This document shows positions 26,658 through 36,201 of a stretch of DNA of 64,000 nucleotides, piece by piece (the stretch's first letter is position 1; every line of letters starts with the position of its first letter). The translations under genes and the position numbers were made by a program. This DNA is from Paracoccaceae bacterium (GTDB lineage Bacteria > Pseudomonadota > Alphaproteobacteria > Rhodobacterales > Rhodobacteraceae): NCBI GenBank assembly GCA_029246285.1, contig JAQWNW010000043.1:1-64000 (forward strand), read 5' to 3'. Below the pieces are notes generated by a model. It did not search any database. It saw only the letters and a list, made by a program, of their open reading frames with translations, and was not told the DNA's origin.

Positions 26658-27641
26658 TCACGCTGTTGCTTCCAACATGTATTTCAAGCGCGATTCAATT
26701 ATTTGTTCAGCCTCAGCCATTATTCGGTCAATAAGCTCTTTGCATGTTGGGATATCATGAACTAAGCCGGCGACCATACCGCAGGACCAAGCTCCAATAT
26801 CCATATCGCCATCTATCATGACCTTTGGATATACACCCGCTACATCTTCCAAAATATCTTCAAACTGTATTTCGGAACCTTTTTCTTTCTCTACTGCTAA
26901 CACTCTTTCTACTGCTTTATTGTTTAGAACACGTTCAGTGTTTCTCAATGGTCGCATGATTAAGCGTGTATCTAATTCTGAAGCAGCTACAATTGCGTCT
27001 TTAACGCGTTGATGAATTGGAGCTTCAGTTGTGCACATAAACCGAGTTCCCATGTTCATACCGTCAGCACCCATTGCTATTGAAGCCACCAAAGAACGAG
27101 CGTCTGCTTGCCCACCCGATGATACGAATGGTATTTCTAGTTCGTCTGCTGCTCTTGGTAATAAAATCATGTTAGGTATATCATCTTCTCCTGGATGTCC
27201 TCCACACTCAAAGCCGTCAACTGATACTGCATCGCAGCCAATATCCTGAGCCTTTAAGGCGTGCCGAACAGAGGTGCATTTATGAATTACTTTAATTCCA
27301 GCATCCTTTAAGTATGGTAGAACCTGTGCTGGGTTACGACCTGCTGTTTCCACAACTTTCACACCACCCTCTATTATCGCTTTTACATAAGCGGGATAAT
27401 CTGGCGAGGTTACTGTAGGTAGAAATGTTAAATTAACAGCGAAAGGCTTTTCTGTCATATCATTACATTTGCTGATTTCGGTTGCTAAGTCTTTTGGTGT
27501 TTTTTGAGTTAAGCCTGTTATTGTCCCTAGGCCGCCTGCATTTGATACAGCGGCCGCTAGCTCGGCAAATCCAACGTAATGCATACCGCCCTGGATTATT
27601 GGGTGCTCAATATTTAACATTTCGGTAATTTTCGTCTTCAT
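26658..27641 (-). CDS. Nitronate monooxygenase
   Basis: A 327-residue FMN-dependent TIM-barrel enzyme of the nitronate monooxygenase/2-nitropropane dioxygenase family. Evidence: NIEHPIIQGGMHYVGFAELA at the start, AVSNAGGLGTITG, CTSVRHALKAQDIGCDAVSVD, GFECGGHPGEDD and GGQADARSLVASIAMGADG. Members oxidise alkyl nitronates such as propionate 3-nitronate, detoxifying them, and some relatives are enoyl reductases. It is the middle gene of a minus-strand group with a quinone oxidoreductase upstream and VOC downstream; spacings are 50-66 bases. Confidence 0.88.
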   Translation of the reverse strand: MKTKITEMLNIEHPIIQGGMHYVGFAELAAAVSNAGGLGTITGLTQKTPKDLATEISKCNDMTEKPFAVNLTFLPTVTSPDYPAYVKAIIEGGVKVVETAGRNPAQVLPYLKDAGIKVIHKCTSVRHALKAQDIGCDAVSVDGFECGGHPGEDDIPNMILLPRAADELEIPFVSSGGQADARSLVASIAMGADGMNMGTRFMCTTEAPIHQRVKDAIVAASELDTRLIMRPLRNTERVLNNKAVERVLAVEKEKGSEIQFEDILEDVAGVYPKVMIDGDMDIGAWSCGMVAGLVHDIPTCKELIDRIMAEAEQIIESRLKYMLEATA

Positions 27642-27706
27642 TTTATTTTCCTTATATAAGTATTAGATATTCTCAAATGAATGAATGAACGAATTAATTA
27701 ATTAAT

Positions 27707-28702
27707 TTATTCCATCGTCAGAACGACTTTACCTAATGATTTCCGTTCCTCTACACTTGTAAGAGCTTTAGCAGCTTCTTTTAAAGAGAAAGAAGCGGTA
27801 ATTTTCGGTTTTATTTTTTTATTTTTGTACATGTTAAATAATTCTTTTAGATATTCTTCATGCTGTTTTGGATTACGCACCGTGAATGCTCCCCAAAAAA
27901 CTCCAACAATTTGACAACTTTTTAACAATGCAAGGTTAAGAGGAATTTTTGGAATTCCAGCGGGAAATCCAACAACTAAGAACCGTCCGCTCCAGGCCAT
28001 AGCGCGAATACATGGCTCGGCGTACTCACCACCAACAGCATCATAAACAACATCTATGCCGTTTTTACCGGAAATCTTTTTAATATTTGCTGATAATTCT
28101 TTTTGCGCGTCTTTATTCATATTCTTTGGATAAATTATTGTATCATCGGCACCGATATTTTTGCAAAATTGAGCTTTTTCTTCAGATGATACTGCTGCAA
28201 TTACTCTCACTCCAAGAGCTTTAGCAATTTCTATAGCGGCAACCCCAACACCCCCTGCAGCACCGAGAATTAGTAATGTTTCTCCTGCTTTTATCGCAGC
28301 CCTATCTTTTAAAGCGTAATGAGAAGTTCCATAAGTGAATATAAAGCATGCTGCATCCTCAAACGGCATTTCGTCTGGGATTTTAATCACAGTAAATGCT
28401 GGTACATTTATATGTGTCACGAAGCCCCCGTGTCCTGGGACGGCAAGCACTCTATCTCCAACTTCATAGCCTTTAACATTAACGCCAATACTCTCTATTA
28501 TGCCAGCTATCTCACCACCTGGGGCAAAGGGTCTTGGTGGTTTTATTTGATATAAATCTCTTATAATCAAGGTATCAGGAAAATTTACCCCTGCAGCTTT
28601 TATACGAATACGTATTTCGTCTGGCTTAGGCTCCCCTATTGAAATATCAGTATATTTCAATGTCTCTGGACCTCCAGCAGTGTTACTTAACATCGCTTTC
28701 AT
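27707..28702 (-). CDS. Zinc-free NADPH:quinone oxidoreductase (MDR family)
   Basis: A 331-residue medium-chain reductase. Family blocks: PDEIRIRIKAAGVNFPDTLI, APGGEIAGIIESIG, VGDRVLAVPGHGGF, ILGAAGGVGVAAIEIAKALG for NADPH, and the DVVYDAVGGEYAEPC segment. It lacks the zinc cysteines of alcohol dehydrogenases. It may reduce quinones or enoyl compounds. It is divergent from the acetoacetyl-CoA synthetase gene (148 bases between starts) and heads the minus-strand set. Confidence 0.88.
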   Translation of the reverse strand: MKAMLSNTAGGPETLKYTDISIGEPKPDEIRIRIKAAGVNFPDTLIIRDLYQIKPPRPFAPGGEIAGIIESIGVNVKGYEVGDRVLAVPGHGGFVTHINVPAFTVIKIPDEMPFEDAACFIFTYGTSHYALKDRAAIKAGETLLILGAAGGVGVAAIEIAKALGVRVIAAVSSEEKAQFCKNIGADDTIIYPKNMNKDAQKELSANIKKISGKNGIDVVYDAVGGEYAEPCIRAMAWSGRFLVVGFPAGIPKIPLNLALLKSCQIVGVFWGAFTVRNPKQHEEYLKELFNMYKNKKIKPKITASFSLKEAAKALTSVEERKSLGKVVLTME

Positions 28703-28850
28703 AGCTCACCTTTCCGTAGTTTGAACTGCATTTCTAAACTCACTACACGAATGAATATTGTCAATCAAATTACAAAATGCATTTATAAGAAAATAAAACT
28801 GACTATGAGCAAGGTATGCGGTTAGTTTAGCCAAGCTGGAGAGAATGATT

Positions 28851-30821
28851 ATGGACATGAGTCGTGAAATTTTATGGACGCCGCCTGAAGAGCGCTCTAA
28901 GAATGCGGCGTTAGCTAAATACATGAATTGGTTGAAGCAGCATTACTCTCATGATTTTTCCACTTATCAAGATCTCTGGGAGTGGAGTATCAATGATTTG
29001 GAACAATTTTGGGAAAGTATTTGGTTGTATTTTGACCTCAAATCCAGCCAACCCTATTCAAAAATTCTGGGTAATAGAGAGATGCCCGGAGCAGAATGGT
29101 TTATTAACTGTGAGTTAAATTACGTTGAACAGCTTTTACGAGGAAAAGATATTACTCCTCATAAAACGGCAATCGTTAGCTACTCAGAAACTTTTGGAAA
29201 TATGAACTTAACTTGGTCGGAACTTTTCCAACAAGTTGCCAGTGTAGCTGATCATTTCAAAAAAATGGGTGTTGAGAAAGGTGATAGAGTAGTTGCTGTT
29301 CTACCGAACTCTCCAGCGGCTTTAATTGCTTTTCTTGCAACGGCAAGCTTAGGAGGAATATGGTCGATTTGTGCCCCAGATATGGGTCATGTAGCAGTAT
29401 TAGACCGATTTAAGCAAATCAAACCCAAAATTCTAATTGCTCAAGATGGGTATATTTATGCTGATAAAAAAATTGATCGTCGAGAAGTTCTCAAGACTAT
29501 TATTGATGGGTTACCAAGTCTTGAAAAGAAAATTGTACTGCCCGTGATAGGGACATTACCAGAAGATGCCGTGAGTTGGAATTCCTTGTTAAAACAAGCA
29601 GTTGATTTAGCCCCCGTTCAGGTTCCTTTTGATCATCCATTATGGATTGTTTATTCCTCTGGTACGACCGGTAATCCAAAACCAATTGTTCATGGACATG
29701 GTGGTATTTTGGTTGTAGCTGCTGCTCAATCTTTAAATATGGATTTGACTTGCTCAGATCGTTTTGCGTGGCTAACTTCTTCTGGATGGATAATGTGGAA
29801 TGCGCAATGGATCGCATTATCGCAAGGAGCAACAGTTGTGTTGTTTGATTTTGCTCCAAACAGACCAGATATGTTAGAAGTTTGGAGACATGTTAGTAAA
29901 GAAAAATTAAGTTATTTTGGTGCTGGAGCGGCGTTTTTTACTGCCTGTCTGAAGGCTAAAGTGGTTCCAAAAAATGATCTTGATTTAAGAAAGTTAAAGT
30001 CTATCGGTTCAACTGGATCACCATTAAGTACAAATGGTTATAACTGGATTTATAATTATGTAAAATCTGATGTCTGGTTAGCACCCATTTCTGGAGGAAC
30101 CGACTTGGCTGCAGCCTTTGTTCTTGGCAATCCCATGGATGTTGTCAAAAATGGAGAGATGCAGGCAAAAGCTTTAGGAATGGCTGTTTATTCATTCGAT
30201 GAAAATGGTAAAACGTTAATTGGTGAAGTAGGTGAACTTGTATGTATTAAACCTATACCTTCAATGCCACTATATTTTTGGGGTGACAACCAAAATACTC
30301 GCCTTATCTCAAGTTACTATGATACTTATCCTGGCGTTTGGAGGCATGGTGATTGGATTGAGTTCACTTCCAAAGGTCAGTCAATTATCTATGGCCGTTC
30401 TGATGCAACCATAAATAGAAGTGGTTTAAGATTAGGTTCAGCAGAAATCTATCAAGCCGTGGAGGCTTTAAATCAAGTCCAAGATAGCCTTGTCATCGAT
30501 TTAGAATTCTTAAACAAGGAAAGTTTAATGATTTTATTTGTAGTTTTGGAGCAAGGTATCAATCTAGACGATAAAATGATAAAATTGATAAATCAATCAA
30601 TCAAGAATGGAGTTTCGGTTCGTTTTATTCCAAATGAGATTGTTCGAGTTGATCAAATACCAAGAACATTGTCTGGGAAAAAGTTGGAGATCCCAATCAA
30701 GAAACTGTTCTTAGGCGGTTGTGCGGAAAAAGTTGTTAATAAAGATTCTATGGCTAACCCAGAAAGCTTTAATCTGTTCATAGAACTTGCCAATTCGCAT
30801 TTAAAAAATAGCAATAAATAA
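28851..30821 (+). CDS. Acetoacetyl-CoA synthetase
   Basis: A 656-residue acyl-adenylate enzyme matching the acetoacetate-CoA ligase family in length and order: WTPPEERSKNAAL at the N-terminus, the nucleotide loop IVYSSGTTGNPKPIVHGHGG near residue 265, WRHGDWIEFTSKGQSIIYGR and the C-terminal catalytic LSGKKLE. It activates acetoacetate for entry into central metabolism, linking ketone-body and polyhydroxybutyrate turnover. ATGs occur at 28845 and 28851; the GGAGAG site at 28838-28843 fits the second better. Confidence 0.88.
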   Translation: MDMSREILWTPPEERSKNAALAKYMNWLKQHYSHDFSTYQDLWEWSINDLEQFWESIWLYFDLKSSQPYSKILGNREMPGAEWFINCELNYVEQLLRGKDITPHKTAIVSYSETFGNMNLTWSELFQQVASVADHFKKMGVEKGDRVVAVLPNSPAALIAFLATASLGGIWSICAPDMGHVAVLDRFKQIKPKILIAQDGYIYADKKIDRREVLKTIIDGLPSLEKKIVLPVIGTLPEDAVSWNSLLKQAVDLAPVQVPFDHPLWIVYSSGTTGNPKPIVHGHGGILVVAAAQSLNMDLTCSDRFAWLTSSGWIMWNAQWIALSQGATVVLFDFAPNRPDMLEVWRHVSKEKLSYFGAGAAFFTACLKAKVVPKNDLDLRKLKSIGSTGSPLSTNGYNWIYNYVKSDVWLAPISGGTDLAAAFVLGNPMDVVKNGEMQAKALGMAVYSFDENGKTLIGEVGELVCIKPIPSMPLYFWGDNQNTRLISSYYDTYPGVWRHGDWIEFTSKGQSIIYGRSDATINRSGLRLGSAEIYQAVEALNQVQDSLVIDLEFLNKESLMILFVVLEQGINLDDKMIKLINQSIKNGVSVRFIPNEIVRVDQIPRTLSGKKLEIPIKKLFLGGCAEKVVNKDSMANPESFNLFIELANSHLKNSNK

Positions 30822-30831
30822 TATGTTTGAT

Positions 30832-31713
30832 TTAATTCTTTTGCATATTCTGACGCACTCCTAAGAGTGCGTTGAGAATTAGAGCGAAGAGTAAGATTCC
30901 ACCCCCAAGAAGGGTTGAGAACTCTGCTTGTTCTCTCAAGACAATCCAACCCCATGCTGGTGCTAATACTACCTCCACCATACTTAAAAGAGCAAGATTG
31001 GAAGCGGTCAAAACTTTACTGCCAACTGAGAAGAAAACCATACCCCCTCCAAGTAAAATTATGCCCATTGCCAATGAGATTAAACAGTCGTTCATCGAAA
31101 CTGCTAATCCGTCTTGATTAAAGGTTAGAATTATTCCAGAAACAAGGGCTGAAAAAATACCTCCTAAGATTATTGCTGGAAGCATATTTCTTAAGTTTCC
31201 CCATCTAAGTGAGAGAGAAAAACCAGCAAAGCCTAAGGCAGAAATAAGCGCCGCAATATTTCCTTTGAATCCGGTGAATGATAAACCTTGGCTTACCATA
31301 ATCAAGATGCCTAAAATAGACAGACTTAATGCAATCCAAGTGGATTTATATATGGGTTCCTTCAAAATTGGCCAAGCTAGTAGTGCGGTTATTAATGGGG
31401 CGGTAGCAAATAAGAATGCTGCATTTGCAATTGAGGTTTCTTGAAACGCATATATGCTTCCTGAAAATGCAAGTACTAAAGAAATCGCCGCGGTGAAACC
31501 TCCCAACCCAGTGCTTATTAAAGCTTTGATAGGGTGTCCTGATGATTGATACGAGACAAAAATCAGTAAGATTATTATCAATCCCAATGATCTATAGAAA
31601 AGAATTTGCCAGGTGCTGGCTTCGTCAATAAAGCGTATCGAGGTGCCCATGCCTGACCAAAAAAATCCAGCGGTCATAACAAATAAGATTGCTAATCTGT
31701 ATTTAATGTTCAT
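30832..31713 (-). CDS. EamA/DMT family transporter
   Basis: A 293-residue protein with ten hydrophobic helices in two EamA repeats (FFWSGMGTSIRFIDEAST opens the first; ATAPLITALLAWPILKE closes it). It is a distinct paralogue of the transporter at 21043. Its 3' end overlaps in position with a small hairpin that could end the convergent acetoacetyl-CoA synthetase transcript. The exported compound is unknown. Confidence 0.85.
   Translation of the reverse strand: MNIKYRLAILFVMTAGFFWSGMGTSIRFIDEASTWQILFYRSLGLIIILLIFVSYQSSGHPIKALISTGLGGFTAAISLVLAFSGSIYAFQETSIANAAFLFATAPLITALLAWPILKEPIYKSTWIALSLSILGILIMVSQGLSFTGFKGNIAALISALGFAGFSLSLRWGNLRNMLPAIILGGIFSALVSGIILTFNQDGLAVSMNDCLISLAMGIILLGGGMVFFSVGSKVLTASNLALLSMVEVVLAPAWGWIVLREQAEFSTLLGGGILLFALILNALLGVRQNMQKN
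30853..30872. terminator. 8-bp G+C-containing hairpin between convergent genes
   Basis: ACGCACTC at 30853-30860 and GAGTGCGT at 30865-30872 form a perfect stem with a CTAA loop, 31 bases after the acetoacetyl-CoA synthetase stop and inside the last codons of the opposing transporter. It has no T-tract, so a terminator role is tentative. Confidence 0.4.
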
Positions 31714-31851
31714 TAATCTATCTTTTCTTTGTATCTATTAACACTGCATTATCATTTCATAACCTTAATGGCGCGAATTCTATTGTGTTGATAAGCTGAT
31801 TAATATTTATATTAGCGGATATTTATATTTGTACATTTGGAGATTTACGTA

Positions 31852-32952
31852 ATGAGTAAGCTATTACAACCTTTAAAATTTAACTGTGGTCTCGAAATGA
31901 AAAATCGTTTCATGCTTGCACCATTAACAAACACTCAAAGTCATAGTGATGGGGTATTGTCAGAAGAGGAATTTAATTGGTTGGAAATGAGGGCGGCTGG
32001 AGGCTTTGGCTTGACGATGACCTGTGCCGCTCATGTTCAGGCTATTGGACAGGGTTTTCCGGGTCAGTTAGGTGTGTTTTCAGATGCACATCTTAAAGGG
32101 TTAACTAAATTAGCTAGCGCTATAAAATCTCACGATAGCATTGCTATCTGTCAAATTCATCATGCTGGAATTAGATCGCCTAAAGAATTAGTTGGCGAGC
32201 AACCTGTTGGCCCATCTATTAATAAAAAGTATAACACCAGAGCATTATCAAACCAAGAAATAGACGTTTTGATACAAGATTTTGTTTCAGCGGCCATTAG
32301 ATCAGAAAGAGCTGGCTTTGATGGAGTCGAAATTCATGGAGCCCATGGTTATATTCTAGCTCAGTTCTTAAGCCCAAAAGATAACAAGAGAGACGATCTT
32401 TATGGAGGAAGTTTTGATAACAGAACCCAGATTTTGCATAAAATAATCGATGGTATAAGAGCTAACTGCAAAGCAAATTTTATGTTGGGTGTTAGATTAT
32501 CTCCAGAGCGATTTGGATTAAAGTTAGGTGAAATTAAAATATTAGCAGAAGAATTAATGATATCAGATAAAATAGACTTTTTAGATATGTCTCTCTGGGA
32601 TGTATTTAAGGAACCAGAAGAAGAAGAGTACAAAGGCCGATCACTTTTATCATATTTTACAGAGCTAGAGCGGGGTGTCACCAAGCTTGGTGTGGCCGGC
32701 AATATAAGAACTCCTAAAGATGCTGAGAGAGTTATGGAAAGTGGTGTCGATTGGGTAATGCTCGGACGAGCGGCTATCTTGCACCATGATTTTCCAAATA
32801 AGTATCACACTGATCCAAGTTTCATACCCATAGAAAATCCTGTTTCAAGACAGCATTTAAGAAATGAGGGCTTATCAAAAAAATTCATAGAGTATATGTC
32901 CGGTTGGAAGGGTTTTGTTAAGGAAGAAACAGATAGCGTTACTCCAGAGTAG
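31852..32952 (+). CDS. NADH:flavin oxidoreductase (old yellow enzyme family)
   Basis: A 366-residue FMN TIM-barrel protein. It shows MKNRFMLAPLTNTQSHSDG, QIHHAGIRSP carrying active-site His, AGFDGVEIHGAHGYILAQFLSP and DLYGGSFDNRTQI. OYE enzymes reduce activated alkenes or demethylate small compounds. The ATG at 31852 follows TGGAG by 9 bases. The larger flavoenzyme gene starts 84 bases downstream on the same strand and is a probable operon partner. Substrate unknown. Confidence 0.87.
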   Translation: MSKLLQPLKFNCGLEMKNRFMLAPLTNTQSHSDGVLSEEEFNWLEMRAAGGFGLTMTCAAHVQAIGQGFPGQLGVFSDAHLKGLTKLASAIKSHDSIAICQIHHAGIRSPKELVGEQPVGPSINKKYNTRALSNQEIDVLIQDFVSAAIRSERAGFDGVEIHGAHGYILAQFLSPKDNKRDDLYGGSFDNRTQILHKIIDGIRANCKANFMLGVRLSPERFGLKLGEIKILAEELMISDKIDFLDMSLWDVFKEPEEEEYKGRSLLSYFTELERGVTKLGVAGNIRTPKDAERVMESGVDWVMLGRAAILHHDFPNKYHTDPSFIPIENPVSRQHLRNEGLSKKFIEYMSGWKGFVKEETDSVTPE

Positions 32953-33036
32953 ATCTAAGTTAAGTAAGTTGAATTATTGACCTGTAAATCTCAAAATACA
33001 ATTATGAAATTGAAGGAAATTTAAGAGGTATTTTCA

Positions 33037-35079
33037 ATGCGTGATAAACGGCACGATATATTGTTTGAACCAATAAAATTGGGGCCAGTAACTGCAAAAA
33101 ATAGATTTTACCAAGTGCCTCATTGTAGTGGGATGGGGTGGCGTAGACCTAAAACTGCTGCTGCAATGCGTGGTATGAAGGCTGAAGGTGGTTGGGGAGT
33201 AGTTAATACTGAATATTGTTCTATTCATCCTACCTCTGACAATGACTCGTTTCCATATGCTGCTTTGTGGGATAAAAATGATATTGATGCGCATAGGTTA
33301 ATGACTGAGAGAGTACATAAATATGGGGCTCTGGCGGGAGTGGAATTATGGATTGGTGGAGGGATGATTGTCAATTTGGGAACTAGAATTCCTGCTTTAG
33401 GTATAAAGGATCGCCCCCAAACAGACTATAGCGTGAATCATCCTGGTCAAAATAGGGTTATCGACAAACAAGATATTAAAAATATTAGAAAATGGCACAA
33501 AGACGCTGCTTTACGTGCTGTTTCTGCAGGGTTTGACATTGTTTATGTTTATGCAACTCACGGTTACTTATTGTCGGAATTTCTTAATTCAGCAACAAAT
33601 GATAGATCAGATGAGTACGGAGGGAGATTGGAGAATCGCGTTAGACTTGTGCGGGAATTAATTGAAGAGACGAAGGAAGCAGTAGGTGATAAAGCGGCTG
33701 TGGCGACACGCTTTAGTGTGGATTTAGAGGATCCAGAGAGTTATGACGCCTTTGCTCTTATGGCTGATTTGCCAGACTTATGGGATTTAACAGTAAATGA
33801 TTACAGTGTTGAGATGGGTAACTCTCGATTTGTAAAGGAAGGCTCCTTAATTCCAAGTATTAAAGCGGCAAAATCTCTCACGAATAAACCAGTTGTTGGG
33901 GTAGGTAGGTTTACATCTCCTGATAAGATGGCTGAAGTGTTGCGAGCAGGGGCCCAGGATTTAATTGGGGCGGCAAGACCGTCTATCGCTGACCCATTTT
34001 TACCAGCAAAAATTGAGCAAGGAAAACTTGATGATATTAGAGAATGTATCGGGTGTAATATTTGCTATGCTCATGACTCTCTAGGGGTTCCAATTAGGTG
34101 TACTCAAAATCCTACGATGGGCGAAGAGTGGCGATATGGATGGCATCCTGAAAGAATTGTTAAGAAAACAACTACCAAAAAGTTTTTGGTAGTTGGAGCA
34201 GGACCCTCTGGTTTAGAAGCAGCAAGGGTATTAGGACAGCGAGGTTACGATGTAATGCTAGCTGAGGCTACCCGAGATTTAGGTGGGCGGGTCTTTAAGG
34301 AGTCTCAATTATTGGGTCTAGCAGAATGGCGTCGCGTAACAGATTGGCGAATAACTCAAATAAACAAGCTAAAATCTATTGAGATATATCGAGAGAGTAA
34401 ACTCAATATTGATGATATTAGCGATTTAGAAGTTGATGGTATTTTAATTGCCACGGGGGCTAAGTGGGCAGAAGATGCCCTTGGCAGGCATAGCGATATT
34501 GGTTTTGAAACCACTGATGATAATATGATTTTTGGAGCTGAGAGGATTTTAAGTGGTGAAGAAATACATGGCAATCGCGTCGTTATTTATGATGATGACC
34601 ACTATTATATGGGATCTGTTATCGCATTACATTTATCAAAACGTGGATATCAAGTTGTATTAGTAACCCCCGCTGGCAGAGCATGTAGCTGGGGTGAATA
34701 CACTGATGAACAAATGTCGTCAAATCTTGCTCTTCACAAGGCAGGAGTTGAAGTCATTACAAATAAAACAATTATCAATGTACAAAATGGAAACGTTCAG
34801 GCGAAATGTATATACTCTTCCAAGATAGATTTGATTGAATGTGATAAGGTAATCCCTTTGACTCGGCGAATTCCAAGTGTTGGTTTATATCATGATCTAA
34901 TCAATGAATACCAAGTAAAAGATGATAGAAGCCACTTACAAATTATTAAGATTGGAGATGCAGATGCTCCCTCTCATATAGCAGCTGCCATTTACAGTGG
35001 GTATAAAACGGCAATTGAATTTGATAATGAATTTTCTTCATCAGAATATCATGGCCGAAGGGAGAACAGAATTATTTGA
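33037..35079 (+). CDS. Trimethylamine dehydrogenase-like iron-sulfur flavoenzyme
   Basis: A 680-residue enzyme with the TMADH layout: FMN TIM barrel, a 4Fe-4S site (CIGCNICYAHDSLGVPIRC) and two C-terminal nucleotide-binding domains (VVGAGPSGLEAARVLGQRG). By eye it aligns closely with Methylophilus TMADH: Cys30 (PHCSGMG) would be the covalent FMN residue, and Tyr60, Trp105 and the YxxH pair (172/175) are kept. The segments that hold Trp264/Asp267 and Trp355 in TMADH lack those residues, so a quaternary or bulkier amine or an N-methyl amino acid is more likely than trimethylamine. AAGAGGT supports the start. A pseudoazurin follows. Confidence 0.85.
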   Translation: MRDKRHDILFEPIKLGPVTAKNRFYQVPHCSGMGWRRPKTAAAMRGMKAEGGWGVVNTEYCSIHPTSDNDSFPYAALWDKNDIDAHRLMTERVHKYGALAGVELWIGGGMIVNLGTRIPALGIKDRPQTDYSVNHPGQNRVIDKQDIKNIRKWHKDAALRAVSAGFDIVYVYATHGYLLSEFLNSATNDRSDEYGGRLENRVRLVRELIEETKEAVGDKAAVATRFSVDLEDPESYDAFALMADLPDLWDLTVNDYSVEMGNSRFVKEGSLIPSIKAAKSLTNKPVVGVGRFTSPDKMAEVLRAGAQDLIGAARPSIADPFLPAKIEQGKLDDIRECIGCNICYAHDSLGVPIRCTQNPTMGEEWRYGWHPERIVKKTTTKKFLVVGAGPSGLEAARVLGQRGYDVMLAEATRDLGGRVFKESQLLGLAEWRRVTDWRITQINKLKSIEIYRESKLNIDDISDLEVDGILIATGAKWAEDALGRHSDIGFETTDDNMIFGAERILSGEEIHGNRVVIYDDDHYYMGSVIALHLSKRGYQVVLVTPAGRACSWGEYTDEQMSSNLALHKAGVEVITNKTIINVQNGNVQAKCIYSSKIDLIECDKVIPLTRRIPSVGLYHDLINEYQVKDDRSHLQIIKIGDADAPSHIAAAIYSGYKTAIEFDNEFSSSEYHGRRENRII

Positions 35080-35190
35080 TAGACTTGAGCTTTATTACCT
35101 GTGTCAGTTGGTCACTTTGTAAGATTTATGCCAGAGCTACTTTCAGCTTATCCAAGTGAAATAAAACTTTTAATGTCTGAAAGGAAAGAA

Positions 35191-35610
35191 ATGAAAATTT
35201 TATCATTTGTACTTTTTTCTGTTTTATGTGTTCCAGCAATGGCTGAGAACTTCATTATAGAAATGTTAAATAAAGATGCTGATGGCAACAAGATGGTTTT
35301 TAGTGAGCAAATTATAATGGTTGATGTTGGTGATACAGTTACCTGGCTTCCTACCTCAAAAGGTCATAATGTTGAAATGATAGCATCACCAAATAACTTA
35401 AAATATAAATCAAAGCCAAACAAAAAAGCTGAGATTACATTTGATACACCGGGCATATATTACTATTGGTGTACACCCCACAAAGGAATGGGGATGATAG
35501 GTTTGGTAGTCGTCGGTAATGATTTTTCAAATAAAAATCAAATTGCTAAAGCAAAGGCTTTTGGAAAAACCAAGAAAAAGCTTAAGAAGCTTGTCGAAAG
35601 CCTGAGTTAA
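35191..35610 (+). CDS. Pseudoazurin-type blue copper protein
   Basis: A 139-residue exported cupredoxin. A signal peptide (about 18 residues, cleavage after AMA) precedes the mature domain. The type 1 copper ligands are all visible: His59 in SKGHNVE, and Cys94, His97, Met102 in YWCTPHKGMGM. Pseudoazurins shuttle electrons in the periplasm to reductases or from dehydrogenases. The ATG at 35191 has AAGGAAAG just upstream; a longer in-frame extension lacks a ribosome site. A lysine-rich C-terminal tail (KKKLKKL) suggests binding to an acidic partner. Its stop codon abuts that of the convergent RidA gene. Confidence 0.9.
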   Translation: MKILSFVLFSVLCVPAMAENFIIEMLNKDADGNKMVFSEQIIMVDVGDTVTWLPTSKGHNVEMIASPNNLKYKSKPNKKAEITFDTPGIYYYWCTPHKGMGMIGLVVVGNDFSNKNQIAKAKAFGKTKKKLKKLVESLS

Positions 35611-36093
35611 TTAGATGATTTTTATCTCTGCTTCGATTTCAATAGCGAAGTTCATTGGAAGACCTGAAACTCCAATTGCGGAGCGGGCATGTCTACCAAT
35701 ATCTTGGCCAAATATATTGATTATGAGATCACTGAAACCATTTATTACCAGATGCTGTTGATCAAATTCTGGTGTAGAGTTGACCATTCCAAAAACTCGA
35801 CACCAGCTTTTAACTCGAGATAGTTCTCCGATTTCCTTCTTCAGATTTGATAGAACTGACAGGCCAATCTCTTTTGCGGCTTGGTTAGCCTCCTCTAAAG
35901 TTAGATCTTTGCCTACCTTACCGTATGGACCATTAATGACCCCACCAGCAGAGTGTCGAGGATGGCCAGAAATAAAAACATTTTCGCCTCGCGTATTTAT
36001 AAATGCAAAAGGTAAGTGTAAGTTTTCTGGAACGGTTATGGGCTTGGGAAGCTCATATCCTAGTTCAATTAATTTTTGTTCAGGTGTAGTCAT
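35611..36093 (-). CDS. RidA family protein
   Basis: A 160-residue member of the RidA/YjgF family of the long (COG0251-like, DUF1028-free) type. The segments NVFISGHPRH, GLSVLSNLKKEIG, VKSWCRVFGMVNSTPEFDQQH and ARSAIGVSGLPMN match, the last being the usual C-terminal RSAxGVxxLP. RidA enzymes hydrolyse reactive imines and enamines made by PLP enzymes or amine oxidation, which would suit neighbours that oxidise amines. The usual catalytic arginine region is present. Confidence 0.85.
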   Translation of the reverse strand: MTTPEQKLIELGYELPKPITVPENLHLPFAFINTRGENVFISGHPRHSAGGVINGPYGKVGKDLTLEEANQAAKEIGLSVLSNLKKEIGELSRVKSWCRVFGMVNSTPEFDQQHLVINGFSDLIINIFGQDIGRHARSAIGVSGLPMNFAIEIEAEIKII

Positions 36094-36201
36094 GCTAAAA
36101 AAGCCTTAAGCAAAGATATTGTAGTCAGGAAATTATAGAGTTGTATCTAGCCATGTCTACTAATAATAAAAATTTTGTATTCCTTCATTTTTGGAGAAAA
36201 A

